This document shows positions 15,686 through 24,137 of a stretch of 64,000 nucleotides of DNA, piece by piece. Position 1 is the stretch's first letter. Each line of letters starts with the position of its first letter. Location of the stretch: contig NZ_NFLV01000003.1 in NCBI RefSeq assembly GCF_002161065.1, positions 124,001-188,000 on the forward strand, in the 5' to 3' direction. Both the position numbers and the translations under genes were made by a program. The notes under the pieces are model-generated. The model did no database searches. It saw only the letters and a program-made list of their open reading frames with translations, and had not been told where the DNA came from. The stretch comes from Eubacterium sp. An11. GTDB lineage: Bacteria; Bacillota; Clostridia; Lachnospirales; Lachnospiraceae.

Positions 15686-17053
15686 TTAATGTCTCTGGGC
15701 CAGCTCGTCTGTGATTTCTTTCCAGGTTACACCACGGTCTGCCATGAGCACCATCATGTGATAGAGGAAGTCACAGATCTCGTATTTCAATTCCTCCGCA
15801 TCCGGATTCTTGGAAGCGATGACAATCTCCGTTGCCTCTTCCCCGACTTTCTTCAGAATCTTGTCAATGCCTTTGTCAAAAAGATAGTTGGTATAGGAAC
15901 CTTCCTTCGGATGTTCCTTCCGGTCCAGGATAGTGGCAAACACATCCTCAAATACCGCCAGAGGATTTCTGTCATCGTATTCTTTCCTGACAAGTTCTTT
16001 AAAGAAACAGGTGCGGCTGCCGGTGTGGCAGGCGGCGCCGATCTGCGCTACCTTTGCCAGAATAGTGTCATTGTCACAGTCCAGCGTCAGGGATTTTACA
16101 TACTGATAGTGGCCGGAGGTGTCGCCCTTGGTCCAGAGTTCCTGACGGCTTCGGCTGAAATATGTCATCTTTCCGGTGGCAATGGTCTTCTCAAAAGATT
16201 CTTTTGTCATATAGGCAAGCATCAACACTTCCCCGGTCTTGTAATCCTGGGTGATGACCGGAATCATGCCGTCGCTGTTTAATTTGAAATCCTCAAAGGA
16301 AATGGCGCTCTCAAAGGTGTTGACCGGCAGTTTCTGCGCTTTTAAATACTGTTTGACTGCCATAAAGTCTAATCTTTTTTCCGATGTGCAGGCAAAGATC
16401 ATCCCCTCTGCCATGCTCATCTTCAACAGGTCGGCGGCTGCCGCCTCGTCGCCGGTTTCCGCTATGATAAAGACCGGCACATTCAGCTTCACTTTTAAGA
16501 AATCCGCCGTCTGGACATAGACATTCTCCATAAAGTCTCCGGCCAGCACGATCCCGCCAAAGCCTTCCTCCTCCACTGCCTTTCTGGCACGGAGCAGGCA
16601 GCGTTCCGGCAGACTCAACGTCCCGTTTCCCGGCTGCTCTGCCGGATCGGCGCCCGCTTCCGCAGCATTTTCTTTGGCAGAGGCGGCAGCGAGGGCATCC
16701 ATCTCCAGATAGAGATAGATTCTGTCAGCTCCGAACCGCTCGGAAGCTTCTTTCACCGCATCCAGATTCTCCTGTCCCTCTGTCTTCACAAACACTCTTT
16801 TCGCTCCGGCGTAAATCATCTTTTTGATATCTTCAAACCGTTTCACCTTCGCACAGACATTAAACGGAATATCCGCACTGCGGCAAATCGTCTGCATGGT
16901 CTTAATATCCTCTTCTTTTCCTTCTTTAAAGGACTGCCCATCGTAATAATACAGCTCGTCAGCGCCGCTGTTGTCATAATACCGGGCGGTCTCCTGCACC
17001 TGTTCTTTATCGTCATCTGACGAAATCTGCGCGATCAACTTTATATAATCCAT
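15686..17053 (-). CDS. hisIE: HisIE with an N-terminal degenerate HisF-like domain
   Basis: A 455-residue protein for steps 2 and 3 of histidine synthesis (phosphoribosyl-ATP pyrophosphohydrolase and phosphoribosyl-AMP cyclohydrolase). HisI is at about 255-360 with 'DCDND' (325-329) and Cys342/Cys349; HisE at about 365-455 with '[15 protein letters not shown]'. Residues 1-245 are extra: they align by eye with HisF ('[12 protein letters not shown]', '[19 protein letters not shown]', '[14 protein letters not shown]'), but the first catalytic Asp and the Gly-rich phosphate loops are gone. Start at 17053 has GGAGG 6 nt upstream; the open frame extends 34 codons further without one. Active HisIE and an inactive or repurposed barrel is the likeliest reading. 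Confidence 0.88.
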   Translation of the reverse strand: MDYIKLIAQISSDDDKEQVQETARYYDNSGADELYYYDGQSFKEGKEEDIKTMQTICRSADIPFNVCAKVKRFEDIKKMIYAGAKRVFVKTEGQENLDAVKEASERFGADRIYLYLEMDALAAASAKENAAEAGADPAEQPGNGTLSLPERCLLRARKAVEEEGFGGIVLAGDFMENVYVQTADFLKVKLNVPVFIIAETGDEAAAADLLKMSMAEGMIFACTSEKRLDFMAVKQYLKAQKLPVNTFESAISFEDFKLNSDGMIPVITQDYKTGEVLMLAYMTKESFEKTIATGKMTYFSRSRQELWTKGDTSGHYQYVKSLTLDCDNDTILAKVAQIGAACHTGSRTCFFKELVRKEYDDRNPLAVFEDVFATILDRKEHPKEGSYTNYLFDKGIDKILKKVGEEATEIVIASKNPDAEELKYEICDFLYHMMVLMADRGVTWKEITDELAQRH

Positions 17054-17078
17054 AATTTTCCTCCAAACCAGATAAAAT

Positions 17079-17669
17079 TTACAGGGAGCCTTTTGTGGAC
17101 AGCACATCAGTGATGCGGCTGTCATAGGACACCGCCTCGTCAAGGGCTTTGGCAAAGGCCTTGAACGCCGCCTCTATGATGTGATGATTGTTCACCCCGT
17201 GCATAAGTTTCAGATGCAGATTCATGGCCGCGCTGTAAGATACAGCGTAGAAAAATTCCCGCACCATCTCCGTGTCAAAGCCTCCGACCTTTTCCACCGT
17301 AAAAGGCAAGTCGCAGACCAGATACGGCCGTCCGGACAGATCCACCGCGGAAAGTACCAGCGTCTCATCCATGGGCAGGAGAAAATTACCGTAACGACGG
17401 ATGCCTTTTTTATCTCCCGCCGCCCGGGCAATGGCCTGTCCCAGCACAATGCCGGTATCCTCAATGGTGTGATGACAGTCCACCTCCAGGTCGCCTTCCA
17501 CCTGACATTTCAGATCAAAGAATCCATGGCGGGCAAAGCTGTTTAACATGTGGTCAAAAAAGCCGATACCGGTATGGATATCGGCCTGTCCGCTGCCATC
17601 GAGATCCAGATCCATGATAATCTTCGTCTCTTTCGTGATTCTCTCTATATGCGCCCGTCTCTCACTCAT
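17079..17669 (-). CDS. hisB: Imidazoleglycerol-phosphate dehydratase
   Basis: A 196-residue monofunctional HisB (step 6/7 of histidine synthesis, making imidazole-acetol phosphate). Metal-binding His clusters are visible in '[16 protein letters not shown]', '[14 protein letters not shown]' and '[14 protein letters not shown]'. No phosphatase domain is fused. The ATG at 17669 overlaps the hisD end by 8 nt and has GGGGGAAG upstream. Confidence 0.95.
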   Translation of the reverse strand: MSERRAHIERITKETKIIMDLDLDGSGQADIHTGIGFFDHMLNSFARHGFFDLKCQVEGDLEVDCHHTIEDTGIVLGQAIARAAGDKKGIRRYGNFLLPMDETLVLSAVDLSGRPYLVCDLPFTVEKVGGFDTEMVREFFYAVSYSAAMNLHLKLMHGVNNHHIIEAAFKAFAKALDEAVSYDSRITDVLSTKGSL

Positions 17670-18969
17670 TGCCTTCTTCCCCCTCAAAACGGACTGCAAT
17701 GGAATTGGCATGAGCCGTCAGGTGCTCTGCCTTCGCGAAGGCCTCGATATCTTTGTGGATCGGCGCCAGCGCCTCTTTGGAATAGTAGATGATGCTTGAC
17801 TTTTTAATGAAATCATCCACACTCAGCGGAGAGAAGAACTTCGCTGTTCCGTTGGTCGGCAGCACATGGTTTGGTCCCGCAAAATAATCTCCCAGCGGCT
17901 CGGAGCTGTAAGAGCCCATGAAAATAGCGCCGGCATTCCGGATCTTTGTCATCACCTCAAATGGATTGGCGGTCACGATCTCCAGATGTTCGGAAGCGAT
18001 ATTATTTGTCACCTCAATAGCCTCTTCCAGCGTGTCTGCCAGCAGGATATAGCCGAAATTATCCAGGGACTTCCGAATAATCTCTGCCCTTGACAATGTC
18101 TTTAAAAATCCTTCGATCTCTTCCTCCACCTGCGAAGCCAAAGTCTTGCTGGTGGTCACCAGGATGGCGCTGGCCAGCTCGTCATGCTCTGCCTGAGACA
18201 GCAGATCCGCCGCCACAAACCTCGGGTTGGCCGTCTCGTCGGCCAGCACAAGAATCTCACTCGGCCCCGCGATGGAATCGATACTCACATGGCCATACAC
18301 TGCCTTTTTGGCCAGTGCCACATAAATATTTCCCGGGCCTACGATCTTATCTACTTTAGCAATGGACGAAGTCCCGTAAGCCAGCGCGCCGATGGCCTGG
18401 GCGCCTCCCACTTTGTACACATGGGTGGCTCCTGCCTCATGGGCGGCCACCAGAGTAGCCGGCGTCACTTCTCCGTTTTTATCCGGCGGTGTCACCATGA
18501 CGATCTTCTCCACGCCTGCCACCTGAGCCGGAACAATATTCATCAGCACGGAAGACGGATACGCCGCTTTTCCTCCCGGCACATAGACCCCCACGGAAGC
18601 CAGAGCCGTCACCTTCTGTCCAAGAATCGTTCCGTCCGGTTTGGAATCAAACCAGCTGTATTGTTTCTGTTTTTCATGATACTCCCGGATATTCTTTAAG
18701 GCCTTGCGGATGACCTCCACCAGATCCTGTCCCACTTTCTCGTAAGCGGCCGCAATTTCCTCTTCTGTTACCTGAACGGTCTCCGGCGTCAGCTTACATC
18801 CGTCGAACTTCTCCGTATAACCAAACAGCGCTTCATCCCCTTTTTCTTTTACTGCGTCAAGGATCTCCTGCACGCTGTCTGCATAGGAGTCATATTGATT
18901 TGGACTTCTTTTGAGCAGATCACTTAAAATATCTTTTGTTGTCTCTTTATCTATTTTTACAACTCGCAT
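17662..18969 (-). CDS. hisD: Histidinol dehydrogenase
   Basis: A 435-residue NAD-linked zinc enzyme that oxidises histidinol to histidine, the last two steps. Motifs: 'VPGGKAAYPSSVLMNIVPA', 'VDKIVGPGNIYVALAKK', 'IAGPSEILVLADE', and zinc/catalytic 'LLSQAEHD'. The ATG at 18969 is preceded by GGGAGG; the frame continues 18 codons upstream without a ribosome site. It overlaps hisB by 8 nt and follows hisG by 64 nt. Confidence 0.96.
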   Translation of the reverse strand: MRVVKIDKETTKDILSDLLKRSPNQYDSYADSVQEILDAVKEKGDEALFGYTEKFDGCKLTPETVQVTEEEIAAAYEKVGQDLVEVIRKALKNIREYHEKQKQYSWFDSKPDGTILGQKVTALASVGVYVPGGKAAYPSSVLMNIVPAQVAGVEKIVMVTPPDKNGEVTPATLVAAHEAGATHVYKVGGAQAIGALAYGTSSIAKVDKIVGPGNIYVALAKKAVYGHVSIDSIAGPSEILVLADETANPRFVAADLLSQAEHDELASAILVTTSKTLASQVEEEIEGFLKTLSRAEIIRKSLDNFGYILLADTLEEAIEVTNNIASEHLEIVTANPFEVMTKIRNAGAIFMGSYSSEPLGDYFAGPNHVLPTNGTAKFFSPLSVDDFIKKSSIIYYSKEALAPIHKDIEAFAKAEHLTAHANSIAVRFEGEEGNE

Positions 18970-19033
18970 TGTTATCCTCCCATTTTTGTTGTTTTCCCGC
19001 TTTTTTCTAATGAACCACTGCAAGATCTGTATC

Positions 19034-19687
19034 TTATTCCCCGGCCCTGGCTGCCTTTAATGCCCGCAGATCCTGGATCAGTCTGCGAATCCGCTCCTGC
19101 TCCATCTTAAGGCTCACCTGATTGACCACCATCCGGGCTGACAGCGAACAGATCTCTTCCAGTACTTCAAGGCCGTTGGCTCTGAGAGTAGAACCGGTCT
19201 CCACGATATCCACGATCACCTCGGAAAGCCCCACGATCGGCGCCAGTTCCACGGAGCCGTTCAGTTTGATGATCTCCACAGTCTGAAACTTCTTATTATA
19301 GAAGTAATCTTTGGCGATATGCGGATATTTGGATGCCACGCGGATCAGCTCCCCGTGTTTGAGCTTCTCTCTGGCAGAGGCAGGCCCGCACACGCACATA
19401 CGGCACTTTCCAAACCCCAGATCCATCACTTCATAAAGATTTCTTCCCTCTTCGAGAATCGTATCTTCTCCAACCACACCGATATCCGCTGCCCCGTATT
19501 CCACATAGGTCGGTACATCGGAAGCTTTTGCCAGGAAAAACTTAAGTTTCAGCTCCTCATTGACAAAAATCAGTTTTCTCGTATCTTTATCTTTCATGGC
19601 CTCACAGGTAATGCCCAGTTCTTCAAACATAGCCATGGTCGTTTTTGCCAGACGCCCCTTTGACAGGGCAAATGTTAAATACCGCAT
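19034..19687 (-). CDS. hisG: ATP phosphoribosyltransferase, short form
   Basis: A 217-residue short-form HisG, the first enzyme of histidine synthesis. It has the bilobal core ('[12 protein letters not shown]', '[15 protein letters not shown]', '[15 protein letters not shown]') but no C-terminal ACT-like regulatory domain. Short HisG needs HisZ for activity and feedback control, and hisZ lies 1 nt upstream. GGAGGG precedes the ATG. Confidence 0.96.
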   Translation of the reverse strand: MRYLTFALSKGRLAKTTMAMFEELGITCEAMKDKDTRKLIFVNEELKLKFFLAKASDVPTYVEYGAADIGVVGEDTILEEGRNLYEVMDLGFGKCRMCVCGPASAREKLKHGELIRVASKYPHIAKDYFYNKKFQTVEIIKLNGSVELAPIVGLSEVIVDIVETGSTLRANGLEVLEEICSLSARMVVNQVSLKMEQERIRRLIQDLRALKAARAGE

Positions 19688-19688
19688 T

Positions 19689-20954
19689 CTAATACTCCCT
19701 CCTGAAATTTGTCAGACCGGTCTTGATCACTCTGCCGGCGGAAAAATCATGGATGATCAGCGCATCGCCCTCCAGCACGAATACCGAACGGGCACCCTGC
19801 CCTTTCGCAAAAGAAATATATTCTCCGGCCTTCTCACCGTCTTCCATACAGATGCACTCAATCTTATCTCCGCCGCTTCGAAGATCCATAGCCAGATGAA
19901 TGGCCGCCGGCATATCTTTTCTGTTATAAAGAAGTACGGAATATTCGAATTCCCGGATGGATACCGGAATATTCTGTCTGTCCAGAGCGGAGAGCATGTC
20001 ATCCACCAGGATAGTGAAACCGATGGCCGGCGCATTTTTCCCGAACTGCCTCAGAAGATTATCATACCGTCCGCCTTTTCCGATGGCATCTCCGGTTCCA
20101 TAAGTATATCCCCGGAAAATGATACCGGTATAGTAATCGAAATGGTTCACCATACCCAGATCAAAACTGACGTATTTCTCGTATCCGTAATGGCAGATCA
20201 CCTCATACACCTGCTCCAGACGCTCGATGGCCGCCTGACATCCCGGATTGATCGTCAGCTTCTTTGCCTGCTCCAGCATGGAGGCGTCGCCGTAAAGCTC
20301 ATTATATTCCAGCAAAATGTTCCGGTAACAGTCCTTCATGGAGATATCCGACAAAAGCAGCTCCATACCCAGAGAATTCTTATTCTCTATGTACTCATGG
20401 ATCTGTGCTTTCACTTCATCAGAAACATCCAGCGCTTCCATGATAGCCCTGTAAAACTCACTCTGACCGATATCGATGCGGAAATCACTTAAACCTGCCG
20501 CCAGGAAACAGTCAATCATCATGACAATGGCCTCTGCATCGGCCTCCGGCGAATCATCATTGATGTATTCGGCACCCAGTTCCGTCTTCTCCGCAAGCTT
20601 GCCCTGGTAACTTCTGTTGTTAAGAAATGTATTGCCCACATAAGAAAGCCGCAGCGGAAAATCACAGTCGCTGTAGTACTTCGCCACGCTTCGGGCGATG
20701 GACGGCGTCATATCCGGCCGCAGCACCAATGTGTTGTTATCTCTGTCAAAAAACTTAAACATCTCCCGGGAGCTCACCGTTCCCGTGTCGCTGTTAAATA
20801 TATCAAAAAACTCGAAGGCCGGCGTCTCGATATCCTGATAACCGTAAAGGGCCAGCACCTGATGGAGCTTGCGTTCCAGTGCCGTCTTCTTTTTGCATTC
20901 AGAATTGTAAATATCTCTGACACCTTCCGGAGTATGCAGTAATTTTTCTTTCAT
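19689..20954 (-). CDS. hisZ: ATP phosphoribosyltransferase regulatory subunit
   Basis: A 421-residue class-II aminoacyl-tRNA-synthetase-like protein without tRNA charging function. It has the HisRS-type core ('[20 protein letters not shown]', '[15 protein letters not shown]', 'KGGRYDNLL', '[12 protein letters not shown]'). It partners the short HisG and gives the complex its histidine feedback. It heads the his operon, with a strong promoter 90 nt upstream; no T-box-like leader fits in that space. Confidence 0.95.
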   Translation of the reverse strand: MKEKLLHTPEGVRDIYNSECKKKTALERKLHQVLALYGYQDIETPAFEFFDIFNSDTGTVSSREMFKFFDRDNNTLVLRPDMTPSIARSVAKYYSDCDFPLRLSYVGNTFLNNRSYQGKLAEKTELGAEYINDDSPEADAEAIVMMIDCFLAAGLSDFRIDIGQSEFYRAIMEALDVSDEVKAQIHEYIENKNSLGMELLLSDISMKDCYRNILLEYNELYGDASMLEQAKKLTINPGCQAAIERLEQVYEVICHYGYEKYVSFDLGMVNHFDYYTGIIFRGYTYGTGDAIGKGGRYDNLLRQFGKNAPAIGFTILVDDMLSALDRQNIPVSIREFEYSVLLYNRKDMPAAIHLAMDLRSGGDKIECICMEDGEKAGEYISFAKGQGARSVFVLEGDALIIHDFSAGRVIKTGLTNFRREY

Positions 20955-21043
20955 AAATAAAACTCTCTCCCTGTTTTGTCATTTTCTCACGCGTACTCTG
21001 TCACTTCACCGCAACGCAGTAATAGTGTGCCGACGCAATGACG

Positions 21044-21072
21044 ATTATACCTGTATGTCTGTTATTTGTCAA
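21044..21072 (-). promoter_or_regulatory. Promoter of the his operon
   Basis: TTGACA (21067-21072) and TATAAT (21044-21049), 17 bp apart, on the minus strand: both boxes match consensus. The -35 box overlaps the stop codon of the PH-domain gene. The leader to hisZ is about 85 nt. Confidence 0.85.
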
Positions 21073-21482
21073 TCATTTTCTTCCATATCATCCAGATGGA
21101 CGGCAGCTCCGTACATATCACGGCCGACCACATGCTTCGCTTCTCTCTCTTTTTCAATAAGATTGCTGAGCATCCGTTTCACTTCCACCGAATGAGCGAT
21201 ATTCTCCAGATGTATCACCGGCGTGGACTGATCCTTTGTATTAAGTTCAATGGTTCCCGTACCGAAAATCCGCTGTGCAAGACTCCTCGTCAGACTGATA
21301 TCCGTAATCCGGTACAGAAGGCACTCGTCTTCTCTGGAAGACAGCAGCCCGGAAGTCACATACAATCTTCCGTCACCCACCGAATACTTGGTAAAACTGA
21401 TCGGGAACCACAGATGGTGCTTCCTGTCCTGCCAGATGCTGCTGCCTATCTCACGAATCTCTCCGTTTTCTATCTTGCCCAT
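21069..21482 (-). CDS. Bacterial PH-domain protein (YdbS/DUF304-like)
   Basis: A 137-residue soluble protein with a bacterial PH-like core: 'RLYVTSGLLSSREDECLLYR' followed by 'ITDISLTRSLAQRIFGTGTI' is the typical pattern of strands and the R-I-x-D motif. No transmembrane helix is seen, unlike many YdbS proteins. The ATG at 21482 has AAAGGAG 8 nt upstream; the frame continues upstream into a promoter. Function unknown. Confidence 0.8.
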   Translation of the reverse strand: MGKIENGEIREIGSSIWQDRKHHLWFPISFTKYSVGDGRLYVTSGLLSSREDECLLYRITDISLTRSLAQRIFGTGTIELNTKDQSTPVIHLENIAHSVEVKRMLSNLIEKEREAKHVVGRDMYGAAVHLDDMEEND

Positions 21483-21521
21483 TGATTTTTGCTCCTTTCT
21501 GTCCGTGCATAACATTGTTTT

Positions 21522-21550
21522 ATAGTACCACAGCCCAAAATCTATGTCAA
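21522..21550 (-). promoter_or_regulatory. Promoter of the PH-domain gene
   Basis: TTGACA (21545-21550) and TACTAT (21522-21527) with a 17-bp spacer on the minus strand. The -35 overlaps the T-run of the terminator of the preceding gene, a compact terminator-promoter arrangement. Confidence 0.75.
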
Positions 21551-21578
21551 AAAAATAGTGCCCGGTCGGGGCACTATT
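21546..21578 (-). terminator. Terminator of the sigma/anti-sigma operon
   Basis: On the minus strand AATAGTGCCC pairs with GGGCACTATT (10 bp, 21569-21578 with 21554-21563), followed by seven T. It begins 3 nt after the anti-sigma stop codon. Confidence 0.9.
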
Positions 21579-21580
21579 CC

Positions 21581-22444
21581 TTACTCCTGAAGAATCCCTG
21601 AATTTTTGATCCATCCCGCCATAATGTTCTCCGGCTGCTCTGACATGACGGTAAATATGTAACCATCCTTCTCAAAGAAGATGGAATTGCTTATTCCGTC
21701 GGAGATGGAGTAAGCCTCAACGCCGTTCAGATCAATTGTCTGCCTGTATCCTTCTTCTTCATTGCACGTGATCGTCACCGTATATACCGATGCGTCATGC
21801 TGCATGAAATGTAAATTATTTTCGTCCTTATCCTGATACCACACGGTATACATCCTGCCTTCCGGCTCCTCCGTCTCATTCACCACGTGGTATCCTTCCG
21901 GTATCTTCTCCCATTTATAAGCGTGAAACGGCGCCTTCTCCTCTGTCTGTCCGCCGGTGCCGGCCCCGGCGCCAGTCTGGCTGCTGTCTCCCTGCAGTAT
22001 GCCGTTATCCGTTCCTCCGCTGTCGTTTCCCACACCAGCTGTTCCTCCGGCATCCTTTTTCCCTTCAATACTGACCCCGTTGGAACCAAATTCAATATTC
22101 AGCTTCCGGAGACCTTCCCGTACATCTTCACTGGCGAGGGCCGCCGCGGACGCCAGAGCCATCAAAAGCACCGCCGCCAGAGCATACCGGCCCCAGGACA
22201 ATACATGTCCGCTCTTTTTCTTTGTCCTGTACCGACTGAGGGACTCCAAAAAAGAGTCATCCCCCTCCCCACGGCCTTTCAGGGAAGTTCCCTGCAGTAC
22301 ATTCTGCATCTTCTGTCGAAACTGCGGTGAAAAACTGTAATGACAGTCCTGCATGTCTCCGTCCAGTTCTCTCATCTCTCTGCGCACCGCCATACCGACC
22401 GCTTCTCTTAAAAGATCTTCATTCCATGTCTCTGTTTTCCTCAT
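21581..22444 (-). CDS. Membrane-anchored anti-sigma factor with DUF4367 domain
   Basis: A 287-residue single-pass protein: cytosolic N-terminal part (1-83), one helix at about 84-104, an extracytoplasmic Gly/Ser/Thr/Asp-rich linker (about 131-168) and a DUF4367-like domain (about 175-287). This layout is typical of anti-sigma factors of clostridial ECF sigma factors: the N-terminal part holds the sigma, the outer domain senses. Its ATG overlaps the sigma gene stop by 4 nt. I do not see a zinc-binding ZAS motif (HxxxCxxC), so binding would be by another fold. Confidence 0.8.
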   Translation of the reverse strand: MRKTETWNEDLLREAVGMAVRREMRELDGDMQDCHYSFSPQFRQKMQNVLQGTSLKGRGEGDDSFLESLSRYRTKKKSGHVLSWGRYALAAVLLMALASAAALASEDVREGLRKLNIEFGSNGVSIEGKKDAGGTAGVGNDSGGTDNGILQGDSSQTGAGAGTGGQTEEKAPFHAYKWEKIPEGYHVVNETEEPEGRMYTVWYQDKDENNLHFMQHDASVYTVTITCNEEEGYRQTIDLNGVEAYSISDGISNSIFFEKDGYIFTVMSEQPENIMAGWIKNSGILQE

Positions 22445-22986
22445 GATAAATACCCCATTTCCTCCATTTTCTTTTTCAGCTGCTTTTTTGCCCTCCGTGA
22501 TACCTGCCTGACATGATCTGGTCTCAGTTTCAGCACATCGGCAATCTCCCTGCTTTTCATTTCATTGAAATACTGAAGATACAGCACTTCCTTATAAGGG
22601 TATCTCAGCTGACCGATCAGGGCAGCGAGGGCCTCTTTTTGTTCCTGTCCGATGCATTCTTCTTCCAGCCCCTTCTCTTCCACTGCCCAGATATCGTCCT
22701 CCCTGCAGTAAGAAACCATCCGATCCTGCTTCTTCATCCAGTTAAAACAATGATGTTTCAATGCCGTAAGTACATAATTCCACGTCTGACGGCTCCCCGC
22801 ATCCGACAGTTTATCCAGATGTCCCATCAGAGATAAAAAAGTCTCATGCACCATATCTTCCGCGGCGGCACTATCGTCCACAATCCGAACGGCCGCCAGA
22901 TACATTTTCTTCGCATACATTTCATACAGTGTCTGAAACGCCGTCTTCTCCTGCGGCGTATCCAGTAATTCCAGGTAAGCAATCAT
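22441..22986 (-). CDS. ECF-type RNA polymerase sigma factor
   Basis: A 181-residue sigma factor with region 2 (about 14-80, 'AEDMVHETFLSLMGHLDKL') and region 4 (about 118-175, 'YPYKEVLYLQYFNEMKSREI' then 'ADVLKLRPDHVRQVSRRAKK'). The start at 22986 follows GAGGAG at 10 nt; the in-frame ATG three codons earlier is too close to that site. It overlaps the anti-sigma gene. A motif 127 nt upstream is repeated ahead of the VanZ-like gene, pointing to self-activation and a small regulon. Confidence 0.9.
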   Translation of the reverse strand: MIAYLELLDTPQEKTAFQTLYEMYAKKMYLAAVRIVDDSAAAEDMVHETFLSLMGHLDKLSDAGSRQTWNYVLTALKHHCFNWMKKQDRMVSYCREDDIWAVEEKGLEEECIGQEQKEALAALIGQLRYPYKEVLYLQYFNEMKSREIADVLKLRPDHVRQVSRRAKKQLKKKMEEMGYLS

Positions 22987-23083
22987 TGCTGTCATTCTCC
23001 TCTTTTTCTTGTAACTTTTTTCATATGAGTTTTTATCAAAACCATCTTTGTGGAAAACAGCGCTTCGCAGGCCTGCTTTTCTG

Positions 23084-23127
23084 ACTGTTTTCATATATGA
23101 AACAAACCAGTGGCACGTTTTGTGACA
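23084..23127 (-). promoter_or_regulatory. Putative sigma-dependent promoter, copy 1 (sigma gene)
   Basis: On the minus strand TGTCACAAAACGTGC (rc of 23113-23127) is followed after 10 nt by TTTC and then ATATG. The same parts occur at identical spacing ahead of the VanZ-like gene (23843-23885). This copy is about 100-130 nt before the sigma ATG. Confidence 0.65.
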
Positions 23128-23172
23128 AAAAAATAGTAAAACAGGGACAAAGTTCCTGAAACTTCGTCCCTG
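23128..23172 (-). terminator. Terminator of the VanZ-like gene
   Basis: CAGGGAC and GTCCCTG (23142-23148 and 23166-23172) enclose a further AAGTT/AACTT pair, making a stem of about 12 bp with one mismatch. On the minus strand it is followed by TTTTACTATTTTTTT. It starts 14 nt after the VanZ-like stop, just ahead of the sigma promoter motif. Confidence 0.85.
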
Positions 23173-23185
23173 TTCAAAAATTTTT

Positions 23186-23731
23186 CTATTCTTTATGAGA
23201 AGTATTGTTTTCCTTCGCATATCTCCCCAGCCACGCATAGGAGAGCAGACCGCCAATCACATACAAGATCACGTCATCAATATCAACGCTTCGGTACAGA
23301 TACCCAAGGCACAGACTCACCACGGCCTGCATTCCTTCCGCCATGACAGCAAAAATCAAAAGCCATATCACGTATGTGCGGAAACTATATAAGTGCATAT
23401 ACCACCCCAGTACACTCATAAAAAAGAAAAACAAAAGAACATTTCCCAAAATCTGAGAAAGCGCTGTTCCGACCATACCGTCTCTTACCGCCGAAATGAT
23501 ATAGCCTGCTATGGTCTTAAAAGGAATGATATTTACACTGGCAAATCCCGCCTCTTCCTGCGACAACGGCAGAGGAAAAAGCAATACAGTCAAAAAAATA
23601 ATAAAGGTGACTGCTGCTGCCAGAAATTTTAAGATTTCCGCCACATCCCATTTAAAATGTCTGGTCAGCGCCATTGTCAGACATATTGTCAATATAGAAA
23701 AAAACAAAATACTAAAAACAAAATTTAACAT
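23186..23731 (-). CDS. VanZ-like membrane protein
   Basis: A 181-residue VanZ-family protein with about five membrane helices. The family signature is seen in 'NIIPFKTIAGYI', 'GNVLLFFFFMSVLGW' and 'YRSVDIDDVILYVIGGLLSY'. In VanA-type enterococci VanZ lowers teicoplanin susceptibility; most chromosomal homologues have no defined role but are linked to the cell envelope. GGAG lies 8 nt before the ATG. It shares a promoter-like motif with the downstream ECF sigma gene, so it is a candidate envelope-stress regulon member. Confidence 0.85.
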   Translation of the reverse strand: MLNFVFSILFFSILTICLTMALTRHFKWDVAEILKFLAAAVTFIIFLTVLLFPLPLSQEEAGFASVNIIPFKTIAGYIISAVRDGMVGTALSQILGNVLLFFFFMSVLGWYMHLYSFRTYVIWLLIFAVMAEGMQAVVSLCLGYLYRSVDIDDVILYVIGGLLSYAWLGRYAKENNTSHKE

Positions 23732-23842
23732 GATTTTTTCTCCATAAAGTAAATACTTTCTTTTTATCTATGATTTATATGATTACCAGTTCCTTTTTTA
23801 TGTGTTCAGTGTACCATATCTCTGTCTTATTGTACATACATG

Positions 23843-23885
23843 TTCCATACATATTAGAAACCTTTTTGAAGCACGTTCTGTGACA
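23843..23885 (-). promoter_or_regulatory. Putative sigma-dependent promoter, copy 2 (VanZ-like gene)
   Basis: TGTCACAGAACGTGC (rc of 23871-23885) differs from copy 1 at a single base, and TTTC plus ATATG follow at the same distances. The rest of the spacer is unrelated, so this is shared function rather than a simple duplication. It ends about 110 nt before the VanZ-like ATG. Confidence 0.65.
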
Positions 23886-23941
23886 GCTGTTTGTTAGATC
23901 TGCAGATTTTTTATTCCGACATACATTTGCAGCGTTCTTCT

Positions 23942-23980
23942 TTGACACGCCGTCGTCCCCTGTGCTATAGTACACAGGGA
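23942..23980 (+). promoter_or_regulatory. rqcH promoter overlapped by a dyad
   Basis: TTGACA (23942-23947) and TATAGT (23966-23971) are 18 bp apart. The -10 box lies in the middle of CCCTGTG-N8-CACAGGG (about 23958-23979), so a repressor bound there would block polymerase. The same dyad could instead act only as a weak hairpin. Confidence 0.65.
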
Positions 23981-24042
23981 TTTTATGCCTTTTGGGGAAA
24001 AATCATGGAATGTCCGCACTGCGGTCTTTTTGAATCCGGCTG

Positions 24043-24122
24043 CATTGCAGCCAAATAGTCCGCTGCCCCTGTGCAGCTTTTACATTGCAGCCAAATAATC
24101 TGCTGCTTTTTTGCAGCTTTTG
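24043..24122 (+). repeat. Two-copy 40-bp tandem repeat in the rqcH leader
   Basis: Two direct copies of exactly 40 bp (24043-24082 and 24083-24122) both begin CATTGCAGCCAAATA and end GCAGCTTTT. Each contains a small stem GCTGC-N5/6-GCAGC followed by TTTT, like a weak terminator. The second copy abuts the rqcH ribosome site. Confidence 0.85.
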
Positions 24123-24137
24123 ACAGGAGGAATATAT

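Larger units (their letters stand above)
23732..24137. other. 406-nt divergent gap between VanZ-like gene and rqcH
   Basis: No gene is supported here; a 66-codon minus-strand frame (23775-23975) has no ribosome site. The gap holds the second copy of the sigma motif, the rqcH promoter with a dyad, and a 40-bp tandem repeat, each listed separately. Confidence 0.7.

Noticed and set aside
20955-21068. T-box or histidine attenuator ahead of hisZ
   Set aside because: The leader is only about 85 nt, with no specifier loop, T-box sequence, His-rich leader peptide or terminator.
23775-23975. Minus-strand frame of 66 codons upstream of the VanZ-like gene
   Set aside because: No ribosome site, unusual composition, and it overlaps the shared sigma motif and the rqcH promoter.
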